Assembly (NCBI RefSeq): GCF_026914185.1
Contig: NC_070571.1
Location: 1,302,001-1,366,000, forward strand
Origin: Puccinia triticina
Taxonomy: Eukaryota > Basidiomycota > Pucciniomycetes > Pucciniales > Pucciniaceae
Direction: 5' to 3'
Length of the DNA stretch: 64,000 nucleotides
Shown: piece by piece, positions 23,213-33,107 of the stretch
How positions within the stretch are numbered: position 1 is the first letter of the stretch
Layout: each line of letters opens with the position of its first letter
Position numbers and translations under genes: made by a program
The notes under the pieces: model-generated
Seen by the model: the letters and a program-made list of their open reading frames with translations, nothing else
The model's database searches: none
What the model was told of the DNA's origin: nothing

Positions 23213-23396
23213 CGTTTGGGTTGAGCTCCAGAAATGCCTCACTCTTCTGCTTCCCCTTGCGCACGTCAAACAAGTGATGAACAAGATCAAATTTGTAATG
23301 CCACTTGAGCTCTTCGACAAAAATTTGAACCCCTTGACAACTTGGGGTGTTCATGGTCAGCAGGACGAGAGGCCTTAAGCCTTTTGGTATTGACAT
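23213..23396 (-). CDS. Glutathione S-transferase-like N-terminal exon
   Basis: From an ATG at 23396 the minus strand reads MSIPKGLRPLVLLTMNTPS, then IFVEELKWHY and EAFLELNPNG. This is the thioredoxin-fold N-terminal domain of Ure2/theta-like GSTs, which conjugate glutathione to electrophiles in the cytosol (family pattern TPNG-KVSIFLEELG ... KINPNGKIPAL). It ends at a GTAAGC donor in the NPNG-K codon, so the gene has its intron and is not a retrocopy. I could not find the following exons or the C-terminal helical domain downstream, and the Ser-Cys-Gln-Gly replacing the usual Asn-Gly suggests decay. Probably a fragment. Confidence 0.6.
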
Positions 23397-23399
23397 GGT

Positions 23400-24916
23400 A
23401 GGGTAGTCTTGCGATTGGTTCCACTTGACAAACAGAAACATAATTGAGGGTAAAGACAAAGACAATCTGTGCAAAATGCGCTACGTTAAAGCAATATCCG
23501 TGTGAAATACTTGCCTCACCACAGCCGGGGGCAGTACCCCGAACCCAACCACTCCGTCAAGTGCCGCTGTCCACCCGCCCCGGGTATGCAAATGTTGAAG
23601 TTGAGTTCTCACAATATCTCAACACACCCTTTGATTCAATGAGTCTTCACGGCACAAATGAGGCTATGTTCACCGCCGGGGTGCATTGACGCAATTATCA
23701 TCACTCGGCTCTACCTTACACCCAAATCTGTCAAGACAATCCTCACCTCTGCCATGCGCAACGGCAATCCCCACCCCAACTTGCCTTGGCGCATCAACAG
23801 GCTAACTTCAGTCAAAACAAAAGCATATGGTCACGTGTCACCTCGCCATAGAATCAACTCAAAGTGAGGATAGTATTGTTTCCACTCACCAGGCTGGCAT
23901 GGCCTGATGAGCTCAGCGCACTTTCTTCAAAAACTTATTGGTTGGCCTCCTTTCTCAGGATGATGATAAAAAGAGGCAATGTCACAGCAAAGAGTAGGCA
24001 GCTCACTATCATATCACGATTACTTCAACAATGAATACCATAAGTCTTATCCCGCACGCTGGCAGTCATCATGATCAAGAAAAGTAAGCGTTCGCCGGCA
24101 GCTTCAGAGCGCTAAACTCTGCGAGTAACGCCACCACCTTCTACTTCAATATCACGCCTTGCTAATTTGCCATGTTTTATCAAGTTCGTCGAATATGAAG
24201 GCAGTTAATTCAAAGCTTACTACACAAAGTCAACTGCAACCTTAGACTCTCCAAGCAGCGTGACAATGCGCAAAAATAATGAGGTCCAAGTCGGGATTTG
24301 TATCTGCGGTCTTGTAGTTAGGGTATGAGGCAGGCAGTTTTTGATGCCTTGTGGAGTTGGGTAGATGCATGAAAGGAGTGATCTGGAATACTTAATACTG
24401 AATTGAGCAAGTGGGAGTCAATGCCGCGGGTGGCTTGTGGTTTGGGTGGCGTTGATGAGGAAGGAGGGCAAATGAAGGTTCACGACGACTTGTTGTTATG
24501 TCAACAGTGGGGTGAGCGGATTGGGCGGAATTGGGCACTCTTGTTGTTCTGTTGAGCATAGGGCCGGGTTGGGCGGTAGCGGGCAGTCGTGGTGCGCACG
24601 AGACAAACAAAAACGGGATAAGTCTGGTGATGCGACTGGAGTTTAAGGCACCACGGGTCCACAGCATAGGACGTAAGAATGGTGGTGAGGCTGGATTTGG
24701 TGGACACAGGTACACAAAGGATAAGTTGTTAGTCGATGGCGCGGGTTCATGGAGTTGGGGGCCGAGTTGAAAAAAAGCAAAGAGATGAAAAATTGTGGGC
24801 TGGACTAACATGGTGTCATTGTTATGTTGACAATAGGGGCGACAGGGTTGGGCTGTAATAAGTATGGGTGAATGTGGTGATGCTTTGGACTTTAGTTGGT
24901 AGGAGGGGTACACCAC
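23400..24916. other. No recognisable gene
   Basis: Several frames of 60-200 codons exist on both strands, including a Pro/Thr-rich minus frame at 24392-25003 that runs into the LTR. None has family motifs or credible splice structure. Confidence 0.35.
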
Positions 24917-24920
24917 CCGC

Positions 24921-25734
24921 TGTGGTGGACAATCTGGTACACGCGTAGGATCAAGTTTTTTTTTTGCCGCGCATGGCGCGCGCCAGAGGACGTCAGGAGT
25001 CAAGACATCAAGGCCTCAAGTTCTCAGCCCTCAAGGTTTTCTCAAGATTCAAGGGCGCGGCGTGGTGCGCATCCTCAAGGCGTTTCAGGTTTTCTTTTCT
25101 TCTCTTTTCTTTGGGTTTTGTTTTCTTGGCTCTGTTTTCCTGTTACTTTATCTTTCATCATGTTGTTGGTTTTTTTTTTATCTTTCACTCTGCGCGCTTT
25201 GGACAGGTTTGGATGGGGAGGGTTGGTTTTGGTTTCTGTTTTTGTTGTTGTTCTGTCCTGTCTTCTGTCTTGTCTTGTTTGTAGCGCGCGTGTGTGCGCT
25301 AGGTTGTGATGAGCTGTCTGTTAGATGTCACAAGCTCCAAAGTTTGAGTTCAGTTGGAACTCCGGCTTTGGAGCGGCAGGGACCTACTCTGAACCATAAA
25401 AATTCTCAGTCAATCCATCAAAATTCAAAGTTCACGTCTTGGAACTTGTCTGCCCGAAGTCTCCCATCTTTAAAGTTCTTTACCCCGCAAACGTCGATCT
25501 CCTCCACTTCTCTGGTTTAGATCACACCCCGCCGGCAGTATCCCCGGCTCTCCCTCAAAACAAAACCGCCGACGCGCAACTCCAGCCGTCAGAAAAATCA
25601 TTTCCCCCCCCACGCTTACCTGACTCTCATCGCTCACTCACGGCCAATCACCCGGAGGGCATACACAGCCAATTCTCATTTCTCATTTCCCCTCCCCCAA
25701 CTGCTTCCGGCCTAGCACCGGCAAGAGTTCCTCA
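24921..25734 (+). repeat. Gypsy 5' LTR (814 bp)
   Basis: Full-length LTR with a T-rich centre (TTTTCTTTTCTTCTC...) and a TAGCGCGCGTGTGTGCGCTA dyad-like block. The several plus-strand frames of 60-150 codons in it recur identically in the 3' LTR and reflect its low-complexity sequence, so I do not call genes. Confidence 0.95.
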
Positions 25735-25736
25735 TT

Positions 25737-25786
25737 TGGTCCCCCGAGCCGGGATCAAACCAGCGACCTCAAGATTTACAGTCTCG
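25737..25786 (+). other. Gypsy primer-binding site, extended complement of mature tRNA-Tyr(GUA)
   Basis: Two bases after the LTR, TGGTCCCCCGAGCCGGGA begins a 50-nt complement of a tRNA 3' half. Read as tRNA: CCA end, discriminator A, acceptor strand TCGGGGG, T arm GCTGG/CCGGC with loop TTTGATC, 5-nt variable loop AGGTC, and anticodon stem CGAGA/TCTTG around loop CTGTAAA, giving anticodon GTA (Tyr). A normal primer site is about 18 nt. The copy includes CCA and has no intron after the anticodon, so it derives from a mature tRNA. Confidence 0.8.
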
Positions 25787-25883
25787 CCGATTTGGACGGT
25801 TTCGAGACGCTTGGCGGTCTTTGTTTTCAGTTAAAGTTTTCTTTTTTTTGGGGTTCAGCGGCGAGGGCAAGGAGACTAGAAGT

Positions 25884-25987
25884 AAGTCCCTCCAATTGTG
25901 CACCTCCGCGGGTCATTTACTACGAAGTTTTCGCAACATTACGCCGCCACGTCTGTGAGCCTCGCAAATTATCACTTTTTTTTAGGA
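25884..25987 (+). repeat. Intron-like module, copy 1 (upstream of gag)
   Basis: It starts GTAAGTCCCTCCAATTGTGC and ends in TCACTTTTTTTTAG, immediately before GATGCCC at the gag start. With GT-AG borders and a T-rich tail it reads as a 104-nt 5'-UTR intron. Homologous modules lie at 28455, 28817 and 32079. The start coordinate is accurate to a few bases. Confidence 0.6.
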
Positions 25988-28107
25988 TGCCCGCACTGCC
26001 CGAAGAATCCAGGATGATCAAGATCAAACCCCAGGACAAGACGCTGGGATTCGACGGTACCAGCGTCGAAAGGTTCCTGGCAGACTATCAACTTGCCGCA
26101 AGATTGGACGGTGCTTCGGAGCTCGACATGGCGCAACAGGTCCGCTTCTTTATTCGCGGTGCTGAGATCAAGGACGTTGTCGAGACGCTTGATGGGTTCG
26201 AACCCCCGAACTGGACGGCTTTAAAGGCAGCCATGTTGTCGCACTGGGGAAGGATCGATACGGCCCGGTTTACGACGCAGGATTTGGAGGACTTGGTCCA
26301 GGGTTGGAAAGCTAAGGGAGGCGTTAAGTCAGTGGTCGACTTTCAAGACTTCTGCAAGTCCTGGCAGCCGATCCAGTCCTATCTCCTGCGTATGGATCAC
26401 ATCGACTCGGTCGAAGAGATCAAACGCCTTTACTATCAGTCGTTTTCCGTGGGTCTTCAGGAACGGATTCGAGATCAGTTAATTAAAGACAAGACGATGA
26501 TTACCACTCAGGATAATTGTTTCAAATTGCCGACATTCAAGATCTTGAAGAAGGCAGTCGAGGAGGTGATGAAGAGCCAGACTGCTCTCACTTTCGAAGG
26601 CTCGCGCGCTGAGGTTCCGGTGCCCGCGGCCCTTTTCAAGAATTCCAATGACGTTATGCAACGTATGGAGGCCGAGCGTCGCCCCTCAGAAGCGCCAAAT
26701 CAAGCAAGGACGCCTGCTACTATGGACGATTTGGAACGAATGCTGCAGTCGTTTGAACAGCGTTTGGAACAGAAGTTCGCGGCTCAGGCGCGGCCATCAA
26801 CGCCGCGAGGACCAATGGTTTGTTATTACTGCCATCGGGAGGGTCACGGTCTAGGCCGATGCGCAGAGCTCCAGAAGGATAAGGAGGCCAAGCTGGTGGA
26901 GCAGCGTGGTGGAAGTTTCTTCCTTCCGAACGGGGCGCTCATTCCGGTAGACAACTCTCGCCCCATCCGACATGTTGTAGCATCCTACAGCCCGAAGGCT
27001 GCGACTGCTAGCGCGTCAGAGACTGAATTCAGGACAACGTGCGGATCTCTTGACCCGTGGCAGCCGCCGCCTATTTCTTCCCAATCGTTTTCAGGAGTGT
27101 ATCAGTCAGACCCCGCAAAGAAGAAGCACGAGGCTCCCAAGCCATTCAAGGCACCAGTCGTCCCTCCTTCCTTGGCACGGCGACCGGCGCGCAAGTCCCC
27201 AGCCCCGAGATCTGGATCAGACACTGAGGAGATGGACGCTGACCCCGAGTTGTTTGAGAGGGTACCGGCTGCGCCTCCCAAGGAAGACACGGCAAGGGAT
27301 AGCCTGGACACGCCTACGACGCCTAAGGCAACCCCATCGTCTCCTAAGGTGCGGTTTGAACGCGGCGTTTCAAAGGACCATCCTAACGCGGTGGATGGCA
27401 TGCTCAGGAAGATGTTCGACCTTCCGGTGCCTAACGTCACAGTGGCTGAGTTGCTAGCGGTGGCCCCTTCTGTAGCCGAAGGAATGAAGAGATGGGTGTC
27501 GCGAAGACGCGTGGAGGTCGGGCCGGAGGAACTGAAGGTGGCTTCCGGGACTTTAGCGGAAGACTCGGAAGGGGAAGGGCGGATCGATGGCATGAGGCTC
27601 TACTCCTGCCCGTTAGGTTATATGCCGTGTTTGGTCGGCGATGAGGAGAGCAACGCTCTCCCATTAATTGATTCTGGTTCCCAGTTGAACCTGATTTCGG
27701 ATTCGATGGCTAATAAATTTAACATCAGTCCTCGCGTGAATTTCAGCTCCGCGGTGTATGGGATTGGGAATCAGGTGTGTGAACTCGTCAGGGTTGCAGA
27801 GGACGTTCCGATCCGAGTTGGGAAGACTATCGTTGGCTTGTGCCATTTCTGGATCACCCGTATGGACGGACCCCTCATTTTTGGCCGGCCGTTCCTCATG
27901 GATTTCAACGCAACCTTGAACTTCAACAATCAAGTGGGCGAGCGGATTCTCTTGCCAGATTCAACAGGCCGCAAGATCGAGGTTTCTTTATGCTCGGTGG
28001 AGTCCGGACGCTGGGAGCGAGGGTTTCCGGGACACGGACGCAAGGCGGTCCTTTCTCACAAGGGAAAAGCTCGTGACAACCCATTGGAGGGCCGTCATTT
28101 TTTGTAG
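25987..28107 (+). CDS. Gypsy gag-protease polyprotein
   Basis: I choose the ATG at 25987 (MPALPEESRMIKIKPQDK), just after the intron-like module; the frame is open upstream but only through LTR/primer sequence. Product about 706 residues. Residues 30-200 form a retrotransposon gag domain (RFFIRGAEIKDVVETLDGFE onward), a CCHC zinc knuckle CYYCHREGHGLGRC lies at about 279-292, a Ser/Pro-rich linker follows, and an aspartic protease motif LIDSGSQLNL has its Asp near 562. Gag builds the particle and binds RNA; the protease matures it. The frame stops at TAG 28105-28107 inside a -1 slippery context that leads into pol. No inactivating change is visible. Confidence 0.9.
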   Translation: MPALPEESRMIKIKPQDKTLGFDGTSVERFLADYQLAARLDGASELDMAQQVRFFIRGAEIKDVVETLDGFEPPNWTALKAAMLSHWGRIDTARFTTQDLEDLVQGWKAKGGVKSVVDFQDFCKSWQPIQSYLLRMDHIDSVEEIKRLYYQSFSVGLQERIRDQLIKDKTMITTQDNCFKLPTFKILKKAVEEVMKSQTALTFEGSRAEVPVPAALFKNSNDVMQRMEAERRPSEAPNQARTPATMDDLERMLQSFEQRLEQKFAAQARPSTPRGPMVCYYCHREGHGLGRCAELQKDKEAKLVEQRGGSFFLPNGALIPVDNSRPIRHVVASYSPKAATASASETEFRTTCGSLDPWQPPPISSQSFSGVYQSDPAKKKHEAPKPFKAPVVPPSLARRPARKSPAPRSGSDTEEMDADPELFERVPAAPPKEDTARDSLDTPTTPKATPSSPKVRFERGVSKDHPNAVDGMLRKMFDLPVPNVTVAELLAVAPSVAEGMKRWVSRRRVEVGPEELKVASGTLAEDSEGEGRIDGMRLYSCPLGYMPCLVGDEESNALPLIDSGSQLNLISDSMANKFNISPRVNFSSAVYGIGNQVCELVRVAEDVPIRVGKTIVGLCHFWITRMDGPLIFGRPFLMDFNATLNFNNQVGERILLPDSTGRKIEVSLCSVESGRWERGFPGHGRKAVLSHKGKARDNPLEGRHFL
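28098..28107 (+). promoter_or_regulatory. Putative -1 ribosomal frameshift site between gag and pol
   Basis: In the gag frame the codons read CAT-TTT-TTG-TAG, placing T TTT TTG in the X XXY YYZ phase of canonical -1 slippery heptamers, with the stop directly after. Slipping back one base continues as GTA GGC GCG GTT, which is open for over 220 codons. I have not identified the downstream pseudoknot, though GC-rich sequence follows. A deleted T in the run is the alternative explanation. Confidence 0.6.
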
Positions 28108-28454
28108 GCGCGGTTGATTCGGGAGGCGGCAGATCTAATCTTGAGTTCCAAACTCTGTCCGCTGAATCAACTGCATTTTCCGGAACTCAAGGGCGCTATT
28201 TCTCCTTATTTGCTCACTCTCATCGGGAAAAACATCCAGAAAACATCAAAAAACAATCAGAAAACCTTCAAAACCTTAAAAAATTCATTTCTTGCGACTA
28301 CTTAGATTCCTCTCAGTCTTCTCACGTTTCTCTCAAGTCATCTCAAGTTTCGGATGCGGTACAGGGCCCAAGGGCCTCCTTTATGGTGAATGAGTCGGGA
28401 ATAGCGGGCGGAGAGGAGGAACAAGGGCTGGCGCGGAGGTTGGGAGAACTAAAA

Positions 28455-28563
28455 GTAAGTTCTTCCCAATTATGCACCTCCAAGGGCTCTACTGCACCGT
28501 CAAAAACATTACATGCCACATATGTGAGCCCTACCTTTGAATTGTCTCGTCTTTCATCCCCAG
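28455..28563 (+). repeat. Intron-like module, copy 2 (gag-pol linker)
   Basis: It begins GTAAGTTCTTCCCAATTATG and ends CTTTCATCCCCAG. It shares the GTGCACCTCC-like block and the GCCAC...GTGAGCC block with the other modules. Here the frame stays open through it, so it may be translated (LGELKVSSSQLCTS) rather than spliced; removing 109 nt would shift the frame. Confidence 0.6.
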
Positions 28564-28569
28564 AGGACC

Positions 28570-28787
28570 GTTCAGATTATCAGTCACGCCTCCGCAATGA
28601 GGGAAAACTAGTGTCGTCTTCAATTCCTACCCGTCTCCGTAATGAGGATAAACTAGATACGTCCTCCGACGTCCTCCGCAATGAGATTAATCTAGTTCAG
28701 CTCCGCGACGAGCCTAAACTCCCGAGCCTCCGCAACGAGGTAAAACTAATGACCCTCTGCGATGAGGTGAAACTAGCGGAATTTTGA
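28570..28787 (+). repeat. Degenerate (S/T)LRNEVKL coding repeats
   Basis: About seven imperfect copies of a CTCCGCAATGAGGATAAACTA-type unit (15-36 bp apart) encode RLRNEGKL, RLRNEDKL, VLRNEINL, QLRDEPKL, SLRNEVKL and TLCDEVKL. They form a charged heptad-like linker between gag-protease and RT. Function unknown. Confidence 0.75.
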
Positions 28788-28816
28788 ATGGTGGCGGAGG
28801 GATTGGGAGAACCAAA

Positions 28817-28928
28817 AGTAAGTCCCTCCCAATTGTGCACCTCCGGGCAAGATGCCATATCAATGTCGAAAACCCTACCTCGGGCCACATTCGTGAGCAA
28901 AACGCCGGCATTCCTTTCCACTCTCGCA
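28817..28928 (+). repeat. Intron-like module, copy 3 (before RT)
   Basis: It begins GTAAGTCCCTCCCAATTGTG, shares the GCCACATTCGTGAGC block and ends CCACTCTCGCAG. The upstream context GGTTGGGAGAAC-AAAA is also shared with copy 2. The frame is open through it and 112 nt is not a multiple of three. Confidence 0.6.
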
Positions 28929-31654
28929 GAGAAAGCAGCTTTTGAAGATTTTGGCGAGCATTGGACATGGCGACTTTTGGAATGTGGACTTGGTTTGCGC
29001 TCTCAAAACGCGCTAGCAAAATCCTGGTGTGGTGGAGGTTTCTTGTCCTTTGCGGCAAAATACAAACCGGTGTCGAGGAAGATCAAGCCGGTGAACCAGC
29101 CCATGCCTCAGCATCTCAACCCCCCTCTGTGTTGTCCGTCGCTCTCTTGTGACCCGTATTACGGCCTTTCCAGATCATTAGCGGGACCCTTCGCGCCACA
29201 AGGTCGAGTGACTGAATATCGGCTATCCGTAGTGAACTTTGGTCCTAAGGGGTGGTTGTGGCCAGATGAGTTGAATCTCATCAAGAACGTGTTGGCTGAG
29301 CGCAACAGGTCCATAGCGTTTACGGAGAAAGAGCGCGGCCTGCTGAAGGAGTCATATGGAATGCCTTATATTATACCGGTCGTCGAACATGAGCCGTGGC
29401 AGAAAAGAAAAATCCCGATTCCGGCGGCCAAGCTCGAGGAGTTCATCCGAGTGGTCCGCAAGCAAGTAGATACGGGACTTTACAAACAGTCAACGTCGAG
29501 TTACACCTCCCCGGTCTTTTGCGTCCTCAAGAGTAACGGCAAAATTTGAGTCGTCCACAATTTGCAGCCTTTGAATAAGGTGACAATTAAAGACGCGGGT
29601 GTTCCGCCTGCTACGGAGGAGTTCGTCGAGTCTTTCGCTGGTCAAGCATGTTACGGCTTGGGCGATATTATGGGTGGCTACGACGAGCGCGCTCTAGACC
29701 CCATATCTCGTCCACTTACAACCTTTGACACGCCTCTTGGACGTTTCCAGCTCACACGTTTACCGCAGGGAGCGACAAATTCCATTGCTGTATACCAGGC
29801 GCAAATGGTCTGGATACTACAGGACAAAATCCCTGATAATGCGGGTATATTCATTGATGATGGGGGCATTAAGGGCCCGGCTTCTGACTACGGGAATGAG
29901 ACGCTGACGTGGCACCCTGGGATCCAGCGCTTTATCTGGGAATATGCGACTACCCTCGAGAGGGTTCTCTTCCGCATTGAAGAATTCGGTCTGACTGTTT
30001 CTGCCTCCAGATTGGCCGCTTGCGTTCCGGCACTCGAGATTGTGGGGCATGTCGTGTGCAAGGAAGGGCGGAAGATGGCTAAAAGTAAAGTAAACAAGAT
30101 TTTATCTTGGCCAACTCCTATGAGCCCTACTGAAGTTCGAGGGTTTCTGGGCGTCGTGGTTTACGTGCGCATTTTTATTCCCGCGCTGTCCAAGATTTGT
30201 CTCCCGCTGCGACGCTTAACTCGGAAGGACTCTGAATGGATATGGACCGCTGAATGCACAGCCGCGTTTCAGAAGCTCAAGACGATCGTTGGTCAGGACA
30301 ATGTGCTAGTGAAAATCGATTACGGCCCGGAGGCGGGCAAGATCAAGCTTGCAGTAGATTCCAGCTTCCATGCTGCGGGAGCGGTCCTTACGCAGGAGGA
30401 TCAGATGGGTTTGGACCGGTCGGCGCTTTACAAATCGCTGTTGTTCTCTGACGTCAAATCTCGGTATTCCCAACCAAAACTCGAGTTATGCGGCGTGGCC
30501 AGGGTCTTAAAGAAGCTGCAGACCGTTCTTTGGGGCCAGCACTTTGAGCTGCAAGTGGATGCTCACTCCTTGATCAAGATGATCAATGCTCCGAGTCTTC
30601 CCAACGCGCCTATGACACGTTGGGTTGCGTTTATTCAGTTGTTTTTGTTCGACATCGTGCACCGGCCTGGAAAGACTTTTACAATGCCCGACGGACTCTC
30701 ACGCCGCCCGCAGGGAGATGACGAATCTGAACCTCCGTCGGACTTTGACGAGGATGAGTCACACATCAAGCCGCAGCATTCCTATGCGCTAGGCGCGGAA
30801 GACTCTTACACTGGCTTTCAACAAGGGTACTGGCGTGACTTGGAGCGTTTCTTGGCGACTCTACTTAAGCCGGTAGGGATGGATACAAAGGAGTTTCGAG
30901 CGATGAAGCGTCGATTGGTGGATTTCTTTCTGCAATCGGGACGCCTCATGAAGAGAGGAAGTCCCCTACCTCGAATAGTGGTCACAATGCCGACGAAGCA
31001 GCGCGAGATTCTCGCGAAGCTTCATGAGGACTTGGGACACCGTGGCTCAACGGAAACTTATCGACGAGTGTCTGAACGCTTTTGGTGGCCGTCCCTGAAG
31101 GAGGCGGTGGCGAGATGGTGTCGGAGTTGCGAGGCGTGTCAAAAGAAAGACCTTCGACGCCCGCAGGAGTTGCGTTATCCGACGGGCGAAGCAACAGTTT
31201 TCGGGCGGGTATCTCTAGACGCTGTGCATCTGAAAGCTGGCGGCGCGAAGTACCTAATTGTAGCAAGGGACGGCTTCTCGGGCTGGGTCGAAGCCAAAAT
31301 CCTCAATAACTTGACGTCGGAGGCCGTGGCTGCCTTTTTGCAGGAACATTGGACCATGCGCTACGGTCTGGCGCAAGCTTATTCTACTGATGGCGGATCT
31401 GAACTCGGCGGCGCGTTGGCGGCCATGCTGCGAGCTCTACCAGGTCAGCATCGCGTGTCTACGCCTTACTACCCTGAAGGTCAAGGCATGGTGGAGCGCG
31501 GCCATGGTCCCCTCAAGGCGGCTCTAGTGAAGATGGCGGGCGAAAGCGGCAAGAATTGTCGCAAATTCTTGCCTTTGGTGTTGTTTGCCGACCGAATTTC
31601 AACAAAAAGGACCACGGGCTATTCGCCCTATGAACTTGTTTTCGGCCAGCGGCC

Positions 31655-32083
31655 GTGCTTCCTTTGGACCTGGAGATCGAATCTTATTTAGGGGTGGATT
31701 GGGACTCGGTCCAGACTACCGCGGATCTGTTGGCCGCGCGTTCCCTGCAATTGGAGCGAAGCGAAGAGACCCGCGGCGCCGCCTACAGGAAAATGATGGA
31801 TGCTAGGGGTGATTCGGTCCGGTACTGGGAGGAGAAGCAAGGCTCGAAGATTCGCAAACCACTCAAGCCCGGCGATCAGGTCCTCACCTACAACCGGTCA
31901 CTGGAAGTGCACTGGGGCCAGTTGTTTGCGCATCGGTGGAACGGCCCGTATCGCGTCGTGGAGCAGGTTCAAGGCGGTTCTTATGTCTTGGCGGAACTGG
32001 AAGGCACGGAGCTCAAGCGCTGCTTTGCCGCGGATCAAGTGAAGAGGTTCTTTTCCCGGGAGGACATTGCTGACCACAAGTAA
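31655..32083 (+). pseudogene. Gypsy integrase C-terminal part (shifted frame)
   Basis: This continues integrase after a probable one-base deletion near 31658-31662: VLPLDLEIESYLGVDWDSVQ, then a DQVLTYNRSLEVHWGQLF segment and an SH3-like C-terminal domain (RWNGPYRVVEQVQGGSYVLA) typical of gypsy integrases. It ends at TAA within the AAGTAAGT that opens module copy 4. Confidence 0.85.
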
Positions 32084-32201
32084 GTTCCTCTCCAAGTGTG
32101 CACCTCGCGGGTAGTTACTACCGCGATTTTCGAAAACTCTACTTCTTGCCACGCTCGTGAGCACCACGGGAGCGCCTGGTTTGTTTCTCTTTCTCTCTCA
32201 G
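32080..32201 (+). repeat. Intron-like module, copy 4 (end of pol)
   Basis: It begins GTAAGTTCCTCTCCAAGTGT, has GTGCACCTCGCGGG and GCCACGCTCGTGAGC blocks, and ends TTTCTCTTTCTCTCTCAG. The pol stop codon TAA is part of its GTAAGT. The polypurine-like GTTGTGGGTGGA and the 3' LTR follow within 70 bp. Confidence 0.6.
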
Positions 32202-33107
32202 GGCTTAGATTCCCTTTAGGCACGGTACTGGACAAGCAGTCTAGGGACAGACTGCAAGTTGTGGGTGGATGTGGTGGACAATCTGGTACACGCGTAGGAT
32301 CAAGTTTTTTTTTTGCCGCACATGGCGCGCGCCAGAGGACGTCAGGAGTCAAGACATCAAGGCCTCAAGTTCTCAGCCCTCAAGGTTTTCTCAAGATTCA
32401 AGGGCGCGGCATGGTGCGCATCCTCAAGGCGTTCCAGGTTTTCTTTTCTTCTCTTTTCTTTGGGTTTTGTTTTCTTGGCTCTGTTTTCCTGTTACTTTAT
32501 CTTTCATCATGTTGTTGGTTTTTTTTTTATCTTTCACTCTGCGCGCTTTGGACAGGTTTGGATGGGGAGGGTTGGTTTTGGTTTCTGTTTTTGTTGTTGT
32601 TCTGTCCTGTCTTCTGTCTTGTCTTGTTTGTAGCGCGCGTGTGTGCGCTAGGTTGTGATGAGCTGTCTGTTAGATGTCACAAGCTCCAAAGTTTGAGTTC
32701 AGTTGGAACTCCGGCTTTGGAGCGGCAGGGACCTACTCTGAACCATAAAAATTGAGTCAGCCTAAATGAACTCCAAAAAAATCCCAAAAGCACTCCAAAA
32801 GTGAGTGTATGGAGTGTGCATTCCAATGATTGTTGGAGTACAGACTAGAGTACTCCAACTCGATTGGAGTGCAGAACCGGGGATTCAAGAATCTTTGGAG
32901 TGCACCACAAAGAACTCCAGTGGCCAGGAAATGTAATGAGTGCCCATGAGTCTCACTCCATCAGATTGGAGTGCATTCCCCTAGCACTCCATTCCTGATA
33001 TTTCTCCTCCTCAAAAGGGGAGTGCAGTACTGTGCACTCCAGCCAGAGCTGGAGTGCCTACAACTTCAACCGGGCTATGTAAAAACACACCCCACTTGAT
33101 CCTCCTG

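Larger units (their letters stand above)
28104..31691 (+). pseudogene. Gypsy pol: reverse transcriptase, RNase H, integrase
   Basis: This is one reading frame with two internal TGA stops (28785-28787 and 29547-29549). The part to 28785 is a linker with RNEVKL-type repeats. The RT follows: YKQSTSSYTSPVFCVLKSNG, then a TGA where the consensus has Arg (GK[LI]RVVHNLQ), then LPQGATNS and the active site FIDD (29850-29861). RNase H has LAVDSSFHAAGAVL and a FDIVHRPGK segment. Integrase has an HHCC zinc domain (near 31020-31140), catalytic Asp in SLDAVHL, Asp in STDGGSEL, and Glu in GMVERGH (31492). It breaks after FGQRPC near 31660 and continues in the next frame. The enzymes copy and integrate the element. 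Confidence 0.9.

Noticed and set aside
24964..25520. Membrane-protein genes in the 5' LTR (Phe/Leu-rich frames)
   Set aside because: The T-rich low-complexity LTR core produces hydrophobic frames in all phases, repeated in the 3' LTR.
25792..25986. Gag start at a TTG upstream of 25987
   Set aside because: The upstream part is tRNA-complement and intron-like module sequence; ATG 25987 directly follows the AG acceptor.
32096..32755. 219-codon frame at the gypsy 3' end as an accessory or env-like gene
   Set aside because: Nearly all of it is LTR sequence also present in the 5' LTR, so it is not an independent gene despite hydrophobic Phe-rich runs.
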